Below, piece after piece: positions 6,692 to 14,035 of a stretch of DNA of 21,878 nt. The position numbers and the translations under genes were made by a program. Each line of letters begins with the position of its first letter. The first letter of the stretch is position 1. The stretch is taken from assembly GCA_910580005.1 (NCBI GenBank), contig CAJTXH010000039.1, positions 1 through 21,878 on the forward strand. Direction: 5' to 3'. This stretch comes from an uncultured Lachnospiraceae bacterium (lineage in GTDB: Bacteria > Bacillota > Clostridia > Lachnospirales > Lachnospiraceae). The notes below the pieces were generated by a model. That model was not told where the DNA came from, made no database searches, and saw only the letters and a list, made by a program, of their open reading frames with translations.

Positions 6692-7147
6692 ATGACAAGA
6701 AAAAAAATCAGGGAAAATTTATACATTATGCTGTTCCGTCTGGACTTTTATAATAAAGAAGATGTTAAAAACCAGGCAGAAATATATCTTGAAGAAGAGA
6801 TAGAGAATGCATCTGAAAAAGATAAAGAGGAACTTCGTAATAAGTTTAACATTGTATTAAGGCATCTTGAGGAAATTGATGCACAGATTGAGGCAAAGTC
6901 AAAAGGGTGGACAGTGGACAGGATAGCTAAGGCAGAACTTACAGTTCTGCGTTTGGCAGTCTTTGAACTATTTTATGCAGATGATGTGCCAGATGGTGTA
7001 GCTATTAATGAAGCAGTAGAGCTTTCAAAGGTTTATTGTGCTGACAAGGCAAAGGGATTTATTAATGGTATTCTTGCATCAGTTGTAAAAAGCAAGGAAA
7101 GCCAGGAAAATAAAGAAAGCCAGGATAATGGCAGCCTGGAGGAGTGA
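6692..7147 (+). CDS. nusB: Transcription antitermination factor NusB
   Basis: NusB binds boxA RNA with NusE (S10) and promotes antitermination, mainly on rRNA operons. The 151-aa protein shows the all-helical family pattern: basic start (MTRKKIRENLYIMLFRLDFY), WTVDRIAKAELTVLRLAVFE at about 71-90, PDGVAINEAVELSKVYCADK at about 101-120, and KGFINGILASVVK. A charged tail of about 15 residues (repeated ESQ-type units) follows. The ribosome site is weak (AAGGTA about 14 bases upstream). It precedes xseA by 4 bases, with the xseA ribosome site inside its 3' end, suggesting coupling. Confidence 0.95.
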   Translation: MTRKKIRENLYIMLFRLDFYNKEDVKNQAEIYLEEEIENASEKDKEELRNKFNIVLRHLEEIDAQIEAKSKGWTVDRIAKAELTVLRLAVFELFYADDVPDGVAINEAVELSKVYCADKAKGFINGILASVVKSKESQENKESQDNGSLEE

Positions 7148-7151
7148 CATT

Positions 7152-8381
7152 ATGGAGGAAGCCAGGTCAGTTTCCCAAGTAAATTTATATATTAAAAATA
7201 TGTTTACCAGGGAGTATATGCTGAATAATATTTCTGTAAGAGGAGAGGTATCTAACTGTAAATACCATTCGTCAGGGCATATTTATTTTACAATTAAAGA
7301 TAATTCATCACAGCTTTCCTGTGTTATGTTCGCTTCAATGCGCCAAGGTTTAGGGTTCAGGATGGAACAAGGCAGTGGCGTTATAGTGCAGGGAAGCATA
7401 AGTGTTTATGAACGTGATGGTAAGTATCAGCTTTATGCCAGGAAGATTACAAGGGATGGCAGTGGAAATTTATATGAAGAATATGAAAAGATGAAAAAGC
7501 GCCTTTTAGAAGAGGGGCTTTTTGATGCAAGCAGAAAAAAGAAGATACCAGCATATGCAAAAAGTATTGGTGTTGTAACTGCCCCGGAGGGCGCAGTTAT
7601 CCATGATATATGCAATGTAGCATCAAGGCGGAACCCATATGTGCAGGTTTACCTTTATCCTGCAAGGGTGCAGGGGGAGGGCGCAGAAGATACAATTATT
7701 GAAGGCATCAGGTATTTTGAAAAGACAGATGTTGATACAATTATAATAGGCAGGGGCGGCGGCTCTATAGAGGATTTGTGGGCATTTAATTCAGAAAAAC
7801 TTGCAAGGGCAGTTTATGCATGTACAAAGCCTGTAATTTCTGCAACCGGGCATGAAACGGATACAACAATAGCGGATTTTGCAGCTGATTTAAGAGCACC
7901 CACGCCATCAGCGGCGGCAGAACTTGCAGTATATTCATACAAGGAAGCAGAAACAGCTTTTAGGGAAGCAGCATATTCCCTTAAATGGCAGATGAATAAT
8001 ATTTTAAAGATTAAGAAGTTAAAGCTTGTACAGTATGAAACAATGCTTAAACATTCCAGCCCTCAGGATTTGCTGCAGCAGCGCAGGCTTTATGCGGCAG
8101 ACTGCCAGGACAGGCTTTCATTGCTTATGGAACAGAAAATTACAGCAGTAAAACACCAGATGGCATTGTATATAGAAGAACTTAAGGGGCTGTCACCACT
8201 GTATAAGCTCCAGGGCGGGTATTCTTATGTAGCCAGGGACGATGGAAGCAGTGTAAAGTCAGTTGGTGAAATTGTGCCAGGGCAGGAACTGGTACTGCAT
8301 ATGCAGGATGGACAGGCAGTTGTTAATGTAAAGAGTGTAAGAAAGGCAGATGGATATGGCAGCAAAGAAAATGACACTTGA
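7152..8381 (+). CDS. xseA: Exodeoxyribonuclease VII large subunit
   Basis: This is the catalytic subunit of exonuclease VII, which degrades single-stranded DNA from both ends to oligonucleotides. The protein is 409 aa, a little shorter than the E. coli and B. subtilis proteins. An N-terminal OB-fold (SVSQVNLYIKNMF, GEVSNCKYHSSGHIYFTIKD) is followed by the nuclease core with GRGGGSIEDLWAFN at about 200-213 and SATGHETDTTIADF at about 230-243, then APTPSAAAELA and a long helical C-terminus. TGGAGGAG (7137-7144) is 8 bases before ATG 7152, so the upstream in-frame ATG at 7128 is rejected. Its 3' end overlaps xseB by 32 bases. Confidence 0.97.
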   Translation: MEEARSVSQVNLYIKNMFTREYMLNNISVRGEVSNCKYHSSGHIYFTIKDNSSQLSCVMFASMRQGLGFRMEQGSGVIVQGSISVYERDGKYQLYARKITRDGSGNLYEEYEKMKKRLLEEGLFDASRKKKIPAYAKSIGVVTAPEGAVIHDICNVASRRNPYVQVYLYPARVQGEGAEDTIIEGIRYFEKTDVDTIIIGRGGGSIEDLWAFNSEKLARAVYACTKPVISATGHETDTTIADFAADLRAPTPSAAAELAVYSYKEAETAFREAAYSLKWQMNNILKIKKLKLVQYETMLKHSSPQDLLQQRRLYAADCQDRLSLLMEQKITAVKHQMALYIEELKGLSPLYKLQGGYSYVARDDGSSVKSVGEIVPGQELVLHMQDGQAVVNVKSVRKADGYGSKENDT

Positions 8382-8544
8382 ACAGTCATTTGAAAACCTT
8401 GATAATATTATAGAGAAACTCCAGGGTGGGGAACTTACGCTGGAGGAGTCTTTTAAAATGTATGAAGAGGGCATGAAACTTGTAAAAAACTGCAATGATG
8501 CACTTGACAAGGTTGAGAAAAAGTTAATTACTATTGATAAATAA
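8350..8544 (+). CDS. xseB: Exodeoxyribonuclease VII small subunit
   Basis: This 64-aa small subunit binds the C-terminal helices of XseA. It shows the family signature: LEQSFENLDNIIEKLQGGEL, TLEESFKMYEEGMKLVKNC, and a coiled end LDKVEKKLITID. The start overlaps xseA by 32 bases. GAAAGG at 8341-8346 is close to ATG 8350, and a second in-frame ATG at 8356 has better spacing (9 bases), so the true start may be there (62 aa). Adjacent large and small subunits are the normal arrangement. Confidence 0.95.
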   Translation: MDMAAKKMTLEQSFENLDNIIEKLQGGELTLEESFKMYEEGMKLVKNCNDALDKVEKKLITIDK

Positions 8545-8578
8545 AAAGAGGCTTTGCTGGAAAGGTATGGTTATTTTT

Positions 8579-9478
8579 ATGGATAAAGAGGCTTTTAACA
8601 GGCAGCTTAAGGAAGAAACGGAGTGGATTGGAAAGAAAATCAGGGAATTTCTGCCAGAGGGCATTGTATACCAGAAGACAATAAGTGATGCTATGGAATA
8701 CAGTCTTATGGCTGGCGGCAAGAGGCTGCGTCCTATTATTATGTGGGAAACATACAAAATGGCAGGAGGGAGTGAGGAAGGTCTTGTGCTTCCATTTATG
8801 GCTGCTATAGAAATGATACACACATATTCGCTTGTACATGATGACCTTCCAGCAATGGATAATGATGAGTACAGACGTGGCAGAAAAACTACACATATAG
8901 TTTATGGCGAAGATATGGGAATACTTGCAGGGGATGCACTGCTTAATTATGCATTTGAAACTGCAATGTCAGATTTTGAGGATGGGCATAAAATATTATT
9001 AAAGGCAAGGGCGTTAAAAATCCTGGCAGAAAAAGCCGGCATTTATGGTATGCTTGGTGGACAGGTTGTAGATGTTGAAAAGACAGGGGAGGCACTTAAT
9101 GAAGAGGAGCTTTCTTTTATATATAGCTTAAAAACAGGTGCACTTATTGAGGCGGCGTTTATGGCAGGAGCTGTGCTTGCAGGTGCGGATAATGCAACTG
9201 TAGCAGGGTTTGAAAAGGCAGGACATTACATTGGAATGGCATTCCAGATACAGGATGATATACTTGATATTACAAGTACAGCAGAGGAACTTGGCAAACC
9301 AGTCCACAGTGATGAAAGAAATGAGAAATCAACATATGTGTCTGTTTATGGAATGGACAATGCAGTACAGGCAGTCAGGGATTATTCAGAAAAAGCGCTG
9401 GGAATACTTTCCAATATGCCAGTAAAGAATGATTTCCTGGATACATTAGTTAAGATGCTTATTAAGCGTAAAAAATAA
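8579..9478 (+). CDS. ispA: Farnesyl diphosphate synthase / short-chain polyprenyl synthase
   Basis: This enzyme condenses isopentenyl diphosphate with allylic diphosphates, most likely to farnesyl diphosphate, feeding undecaprenyl-phosphate and other isoprenoids. At 299 aa it has the usual length. The first Asp-rich motif DDLPAMD is at 88-94 (bacterial spacing, Tyr83 five residues before it, as in C15 enzymes), GGKRLRP at about 46-52, GGQVVDVE at about 160-167, and the second motif DDILD at 226-230. I chose ATG 8579 because MDKEAFNRQLKE fits the family N-terminus; a TTG at 8534 and an ATG at 8567 are in frame, and the ribosome site TGGAAAGG (8558-8565) could serve 8579. dxs follows 13 bases later. 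Confidence 0.93.
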   Translation: MDKEAFNRQLKEETEWIGKKIREFLPEGIVYQKTISDAMEYSLMAGGKRLRPIIMWETYKMAGGSEEGLVLPFMAAIEMIHTYSLVHDDLPAMDNDEYRRGRKTTHIVYGEDMGILAGDALLNYAFETAMSDFEDGHKILLKARALKILAEKAGIYGMLGGQVVDVEKTGEALNEEELSFIYSLKTGALIEAAFMAGAVLAGADNATVAGFEKAGHYIGMAFQIQDDILDITSTAEELGKPVHSDERNEKSTYVSVYGMDNAVQAVRDYSEKALGILSNMPVKNDFLDTLVKMLIKRKK

Positions 9479-9491
9479 GGAGAAATTAATA

Positions 9492-11378
9492 GTGTATGGA
9501 TTACTTGATAGGATAAACCAGCCAAATGATATAAAAAATATAGATGCAGATGATTATAAAAAGCTTGCATGGGAGATAAGGCGTTTTATTGTGAAAAATG
9601 TCAGCCGTACAGGAGGGCATTTGTCTTCAAACCTTGGTGTTGTAGAACTGTCCATGGCAATCCATCTGTGCTGTGAACTTCCTTATGACCAGATTATATG
9701 GGATGTAGGCCACCAGAGTTATACACATAAGATACTTACAGGCAGGAAAGAGGAATTTGCAAATTTAAGACAGTATGGTGGGATGAGCGGCTTTCCAAAG
9801 CGTGCAGAAAGCCCTTGTGACGTATTTGATACAGGTCATAGTTCAACATCAATAAGTGCTGCGGTTGGGTTTGCAAAAGCAAGGGATATAAGGGATGGTG
9901 TACAGAAAATTTTTGCTGTAATTGGTGATGGTGCACTTTCTGGCGGCATGGCATATGAAGCTTTAAACAATGCAGCACGGCTTAAATCCAACCTTATAAT
10001 TGTATTAAATGACAACCAGATGTCCATTGCCAAAAATGTAGGCGGAATGGCAGGCTATCTTGGAAATATAAGGACAAATACTAATTATATGGGATTAAAG
10101 GAGGATGTGGAAAATATCCTTAAAAAGATGCCACGCATAGGGGAAACAATTACCACAAGCATAAGGGGATTTAAGGATGTTTTAAAAAGGGTGTTTATTC
10201 CTGGAATGCTTTTTGAGGATATGGGAATTAAATATATAGGACCTATAGATGGGCATGATGTTAAAAAAATGGTTTCTGCATTTGATGGGGCATCCAAGGT
10301 AAAAGGGGCTGTCCTTGTACATGTATGTACTAAAAAAGGAAAAGGCTATCCGCCAGCAGAAAAAGACCCTTCTGCATTCCATGGTGTTGCGCCGTTTTTT
10401 GTGCGTGATGGTTCTGCAAGGAAGAGTGAGGGCTTAAAAGAAACATATACTGATGTATTTAGCAGAAAGATAACAGAACTTGCAGAAAAGGACAAAAGGA
10501 TTACAGCAGTAACAGCAGCAATGCCTGCTGGTACAGGGCTGTCAGTGTTTTCTGAAAAGTTCCCGGACAGGTTTTTTGATGTAGGGATAGCAGAAGAACA
10601 TGCTGTTACATTTGCGGCAGGAATGGCAGCAGGCGGGCTTAAGCCTGTAGTTGCAATATATTCAACTTTTTTGCAGCGTGCATATGACCAGATACTGCAG
10701 GATGTATGCCTTTGTGGGCTTCCAGTTGTGTTTATGGCTGACAGGGCTGGCATAGTTGGCAGTGATGGGGAAACGCACCAGGGTATTTTTGATATAGCAT
10801 TTATGATGCCAATGCCAGGCTTAACAGTCATAGCACCGAAAAATTCATGGGAACTTGGTGAGATGCTTGCATTTGCATTAAACCATAACGCTCCTGTTGC
10901 AATACGTTACCCAAGAGGGGAGTCTTATACAGGGCTTCCGGAGTACAGGCAGCCAGTGGAGCATGGGAAAGGCGAATGGATTATAAAGGGGCATGGCATA
11001 GTACTGCTTGCCGCTGGAAGCATGGTAAAGACAGCTATGGAAGTACATGGCATATTAAAAGAAAAAGGACTTTGCATATCTGTTGTTAATATGCGCTTTT
11101 TAAAACCATTTGACACAGAGCTGCTTAAAGAGGCATTAAAAGGCCATAGTATTCTTGTAACTTTAGAAGAAGGTGTTGTTACAGGGGGTTTTGGGCAGGC
11201 TGTTGCAAAATGGGTTAATGGACAGGATAAAAATGCCAGAACCATTTGCATAGGGCTTCCAGATAAGTTTTTAGAACATGGCTCTGTAAGCATTTTAAAG
11301 AAAAAATATGGAATTAGTGCAGACGGGGTTGCCGGAAGGGTACTAAAAGAATATGAAGAAGAAAAAAGAAAGACTTGA
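9492..11378 (+). CDS. dxs: 1-deoxy-D-xylulose-5-phosphate synthase
   Basis: Dxs is the first enzyme of the MEP isoprenoid pathway. It joins pyruvate and glyceraldehyde 3-phosphate using thiamine diphosphate. The 628-aa protein shows GGHLSSNLG at 41-49, DVGHQSYTHKILTGR at 71-85, GHSSTSIS at 115-122, the ThDP motif GDGALSGGMAYEALN at 145-159, and the catalytic-Glu region DVGIAEEH at 363-370 (Glu368 in the position of E. coli Glu370). A C-terminal transketolase domain follows (NMRFLKPFDTELL, VTLEEGVVTGGFG). The start is GTG 9492 with AAGGAG 9-10 bases upstream; the nearby ATG at 9496 is in another frame and stops quickly. The 3' end overlaps tlyA by 26 bases. Confidence 0.97.
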   Translation: MYGLLDRINQPNDIKNIDADDYKKLAWEIRRFIVKNVSRTGGHLSSNLGVVELSMAIHLCCELPYDQIIWDVGHQSYTHKILTGRKEEFANLRQYGGMSGFPKRAESPCDVFDTGHSSTSISAAVGFAKARDIRDGVQKIFAVIGDGALSGGMAYEALNNAARLKSNLIIVLNDNQMSIAKNVGGMAGYLGNIRTNTNYMGLKEDVENILKKMPRIGETITTSIRGFKDVLKRVFIPGMLFEDMGIKYIGPIDGHDVKKMVSAFDGASKVKGAVLVHVCTKKGKGYPPAEKDPSAFHGVAPFFVRDGSARKSEGLKETYTDVFSRKITELAEKDKRITAVTAAMPAGTGLSVFSEKFPDRFFDVGIAEEHAVTFAAGMAAGGLKPVVAIYSTFLQRAYDQILQDVCLCGLPVVFMADRAGIVGSDGETHQGIFDIAFMMPMPGLTVIAPKNSWELGEMLAFALNHNAPVAIRYPRGESYTGLPEYRQPVEHGKGEWIIKGHGIVLLAAGSMVKTAMEVHGILKEKGLCISVVNMRFLKPFDTELLKEALKGHSILVTLEEGVVTGGFGQAVAKWVNGQDKNARTICIGLPDKFLEHGSVSILKKKYGISADGVAGRVLKEYEEEKRKT

Positions 11379-12219
11379 TGTACTTCTTGTCAAAAGATGC
11401 CTTGCAGAGTCAATGGAAAAGGCTAAGGCAGTAATAATGGCAGGGGATGTTTTTGTAAACGGGCAGCGTGAAGACAAAGCAGGCAGTACATTTGAGGAAG
11501 ATGCAGATATACAGGTAAAAGCGGCTGCAATGAAATATGTGAGCAGGGGCGGCTTTAAACTTGAAAAGGCAGTTTCACTATGGGATATTAACCTTAGTGG
11601 CCTTGTGTGCCTTGATGCGGGCTCTTCAACAGGCGGATTTACTGACTGCATGTTACAGAATGGTGCAGAAAAGGTATATGCTGTAGATGTTGGCACAAAC
11701 CAGCTTGCGTGGAAACTGAGACAGGATGAACGTGTAATTCCGCTTGAAAAAACTAATATAAGATATATAACACATAATGAAATACCAGATGAGATAAGTT
11801 TTGTTTCAATAGATGTTGCCTTTATATCGCTGGTAAAAGTGATGCTTCCTATACGCAGGCTTATGGCAGAGGGCGGAAGGGCTGTGTGCCTTGTAAAACC
11901 ACAGTTTGAAGCAGGGCGTGAAAAAGTAGGCAAAAAAGGTGTGGTACGTGACAAATCAGTACACCTTGAAGTTTTGGAAAATATTATGGTATATGTGCTG
12001 TCATCAGGTTTTAATATTATCAGCCTAAGCTATTCACCAATAAAAGGACCCGAAGGGAATATAGAGTATCTGTTATATATAGAAAAAAACAGCAGCAATG
12101 GAACAAATGATAATGAAATACAGAACATTTACAATAAAGCAAAAGAAGAATTTGAAAATAGTTACAAAAAGCTTGCAGAAGATATTGTAGAGCAGGCACA
12201 TACAAGCCTGGATAAGTGA
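11353..12219 (+). CDS. tlyA: TlyA family rRNA (cytidine-2'-O)-methyltransferase
   Basis: This S4-domain plus FtsJ-type methyltransferase is YqxC/TlyA-like; the characterised mycobacterial enzyme methylates 16S and 23S rRNA. The N-terminal S4 RNA-binding domain spans about residues 6-62 (RLDVLLVKRCLAESMEKAKA, GDVFVNGQ). The SAM motif LDAGSSTGGFTD is at 87-98, DVGTNQLAWKLR follows, and a later segment reads ISFVSIDVAFISLVKVMLPI. At 288 aa it is near the B. subtilis length (281). GGAAGGG at 11334-11340 is a distant ribosome site, so translation is probably coupled to dxs, which it overlaps. Older annotation calls this family hemolysin; methyltransferase is better supported. The natural target here is inferred. 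Confidence 0.93.
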   Translation: MKKKKERLDVLLVKRCLAESMEKAKAVIMAGDVFVNGQREDKAGSTFEEDADIQVKAAAMKYVSRGGFKLEKAVSLWDINLSGLVCLDAGSSTGGFTDCMLQNGAEKVYAVDVGTNQLAWKLRQDERVIPLEKTNIRYITHNEIPDEISFVSIDVAFISLVKVMLPIRRLMAEGGRAVCLVKPQFEAGREKVGKKGVVRDKSVHLEVLENIMVYVLSSGFNIISLSYSPIKGPEGNIEYLLYIEKNSSNGTNDNEIQNIYNKAKEEFENSYKKLAEDIVEQAHTSLDK

Positions 12220-12229
12220 GGATTGTCTA

Positions 12230-13096
12230 ATGGAGCAGTTTTGCATAATTACAAACAGTGATAAAAAGGCAAACCATGATATGGTACAGCATATTATGGA
12301 GTATATGGAAAAATATTGCAAAAGATGCATTATACTTGAAAACCGGATGTCAGTTTCAGCAGGCATACGGCATTTTACAGATGTGTCTAAAATACCAGAG
12401 GGCACAGAATGTGCAATAGTCTTAGGTGGTGACGGCACGATGATACAAGCTGCTATAGACCTTGTACATAAGGAGCTCCCAGTTATTGGTGTAAATACAG
12501 GAAATCTTGGTTTTCTCACAGAAGTTGAGCGCAATAATGTTGATACAGCACTGGAACGCCTGTTTAATAATGATTTTACCATTGAAAACCGTATAATGCT
12601 TAAAGAGATTTCATACTTTAAGCAGCCAGACAGCCGTTCTTCATGTTATGCACTAAATGATATTGTTGTAAGCAAAAGGGGCGGTGCAAGGCTGATTACC
12701 ATAAAAGTGTTTTTAAATAATGAACTGGCAGATATTTACAGAGCAGACGGGATAATAATATCAACGCCTACAGGTTCAACAGGCTATAACCTTTCAGCAG
12801 GCGGGCCAATTTTAGTACCACATATTAAGGCTATAATTGTTACCCCTGTCTGTCCCCATGCCCTTAATAAGAGAAGCCTTATTGTGGACGCATCTGACAA
12901 GATAACGCTTGAAATAGGGCAAACGAAGGATACAGGCGCAGACCTTGCATTAGTGGCGGCAGACGGAAGGAATATAGGGGAATTGTCTACAGGGGACAAG
13001 CTTGTAATTGAAGTGCCACACGCAGTAACACAGATAATAAAGCTTTCTGGAATAGGCTTTTATGAAAGGATGCGTGAAAAGCTTAACCAGGCGTAG
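12230..13096 (+). CDS. nadK: NAD kinase (ATP/polyphosphate-NAD kinase)
   Basis: NadK phosphorylates NAD to NADP. The 288-aa protein carries the diagnostic GGDGT motif at 66-70 (CAIVLGGDGTMIQAA), NTGNLGFLTE at 89-98, the nucleotide-binding ADGIIISTPTGSTGYNLSAG, and VTPVCPHALNKRSLIV. GTGAGGA precedes the ATG by about 7 bases. The gene lies 10 bases after tlyA and ends shortly before argR, an arrangement seen in many Clostridia, so it fits this operon and is not a sign of transfer. Confidence 0.97.
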   Translation: MEQFCIITNSDKKANHDMVQHIMEYMEKYCKRCIILENRMSVSAGIRHFTDVSKIPEGTECAIVLGGDGTMIQAAIDLVHKELPVIGVNTGNLGFLTEVERNNVDTALERLFNNDFTIENRIMLKEISYFKQPDSRSSCYALNDIVVSKRGGARLITIKVFLNNELADIYRADGIIISTPTGSTGYNLSAGGPILVPHIKAIIVTPVCPHALNKRSLIVDASDKITLEIGQTKDTGADLALVAADGRNIGELSTGDKLVIEVPHAVTQIIKLSGIGFYERMREKLNQA

Positions 13097-13139
13097 CCGT
13101 AAGCAAGGTGCTTTTTATGGAAACAGGAACGGGGGAATT

Positions 13140-13595
13140 ATGAAGATAGAAAGGCATGCTAAGATACTTGAACTTATTGGAAAATACCAGATTGAAACAC
13201 AGGAGGAACTTGGCGAACGTCTTGAGAGGGCGGGCTTTCCAGTGACACAGGCAACTATATCAAGGGATATACGGGAACTTAAGCTTACTAAAGTTACAGT
13301 AGATGGCGTGCACCAGAAATATACACAGCTCCAGGAGAAGGAAACAAACCTTTATGGTAAATATGTAAGTGTATTAAGGGATGGTTTTTTATGGATGGAA
13401 CAGGCAGAAAACATACTTGTAATAAGGACGCTTCCGGGTATGGCAATGGCAGTGGCAGCAGCTATAGATAATATTGAGATACCAGGGGTGGCAGGGAATA
13501 TTGCAGGAGATGACACAGTTATGTGTGCCATACGTTCAAAAGGGGAAGTTGCAAGTGTTATGGAACATATATCCAGATTTATGAAACAGACATAA
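13140..13595 (+). CDS. argR: Arginine repressor ArgR/AhrC
   Basis: This is the arginine-responsive hexameric regulator of arginine synthesis and catabolism. The N-terminal winged helix (RHAKILELIGKYQIETQEEL, VTQATISRDIRELKLTKV) ends near residue 55. The C-terminal oligomerisation and arginine-binding domain has RTLPGMAMAVAAAIDN and the GDDT motif (IAGDDTVMCAIRS, about 120-132). At 151 aa it matches the family. The ATG at 13140 has GGGGGA directly upstream, and the family start MKIERHAKI agrees; the longer in-frame start at 13062 lies inside nadK. It is the last gene of the operon, followed by a strong terminator. recN, its usual neighbour, is missing. Confidence 0.95.
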   Translation: MKIERHAKILELIGKYQIETQEELGERLERAGFPVTQATISRDIRELKLTKVTVDGVHQKYTQLQEKETNLYGKYVSVLRDGFLWMEQAENILVIRTLPGMAMAVAAAIDNIEIPGVAGNIAGDDTVMCAIRSKGEVASVMEHISRFMKQT

Positions 13596-13613
13596 GTATT
13601 ATCCCAGGAAATG

Positions 13614-13639
13614 AAAAAAAGAGCCAGGCGGCTCTTTTT
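13614..13639 (+). terminator. Rho-independent terminator after argR
   Basis: GAGCC (13621-13625) pairs with GGCTC (13630-13634) around AGGC. It is flanked by an A7 run and a T5 run that extend the stem. This marks the end of the conserved housekeeping block. Confidence 0.88.
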
Positions 13640-13720
13640 ATTATGTTCTAAAATGCAGTCCTGGCACATGCCTTGATTGCCTGTATTCTGTATAAGCCAG
13701 ACGGCTGTCTTAAAAATAAA

Positions 13721-13961
13721 ACTGTGTCAAAAAGTGTACTTTTTGGTCTAATCTTCACAATTGATTATTTTATCATAAAATCAGAATATGTCAATGGTTT
13801 TACATGTCTGTTTTATAAATTTTTCCAGTTAGATTATTCCTTTCCATGAAATCCATGGCTTTAACGTGATTTTCTATATAGAATATTCTGGTTCTGATAC
13901 AGAAACCATCCGTCTGGCAGATAAATGGAAAAATATCAAAAAGTACACTTTTTGACACAGT
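13721..13961. mobile_element. 241-bp MITE-like element with perfect 25-bp terminal inverted repeats
   Basis: Positions 13721-13745 (starting ACTGTGTCAAAAAG) are the exact reverse complement of 13937-13961. Each arm also holds an inner near-palindrome, CAAAAAGT then ACTTTTTG. No transposase or intact gene lies between the arms, so this is a non-autonomous element or a deletion remnant of an insertion sequence. No target-site duplication is obvious. The interior holds a copy of the 35-bp repeat (13879-13913) next to the right arm. Each arm carries an outward-facing TTGACA; the right one lies 18 bp from a TATAAT outside the element. The bases around it (13640-13720 and 13962-14035) hold no gene. 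Confidence 0.75.
13879..13913 (+). repeat. 35-bp repeat, left copy flanking the envelope operon
   Basis: This sequence starts TAGAATATTCTGG and ends ACAGAAACCATCCGT. It matches 21760-21794 at 31 of 35 positions, all four differences being transitions. Similarity continues loosely into GATAAATGGAAAAAT (13920-13934), matching GATAACTGGAAATT at 21811-21824. It sits inside the inverted-repeat element. Confidence 0.7.
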
Positions 13962-13981
13962 ATAGTATTTCTAAATATAAT
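13952..13981 (+). promoter_or_regulatory. Consensus sigma-A promoter of the envelope operon, -35 inside the element's right arm
   Basis: A perfect TTGACA (13952-13957) lies within the right inverted repeat. A perfect TATAAT (13976-13981) lies in flanking sequence, with an 18-bp spacer. The first gene starts at 14036, leaving a leader of about 50 bases with AAGGTG at 14022-14027. This is the strongest promoter match seen for genes 14036-21569. Confidence 0.7.
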
Positions 13982-14035
13982 ATTACATAAAATTAAAGGT
14001 GTAGGGATTGCTAAGAAGGGTAAGGTGTTATGTAA

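Noticed and set aside
12230..13096. nadK between tlyA and argR as an inserted foreign gene
   Set aside because: This order is common in Clostridia, and its base composition looks like its neighbours.
13352..13669. Minus-strand open frame across argR
   Set aside because: It lies over a well-supported + strand gene and its terminator and has no family features.
13721..13745. Outward promoter from the left inverted repeat toward argR
   Set aside because: TTGACA is present on the minus strand, but the sequence about 18 bases further out does not resemble TATAAT.
13864..13936. Minus-strand reading across the 35-bp repeats giving similar peptides (DGFC-R-RIFY type) at both copies
   Set aside because: Similar DNA must give similar translations. 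The frames end soon in unrelated sequence and have no start codon with a ribosome site, so they do not support a gene or a transposase fragment.
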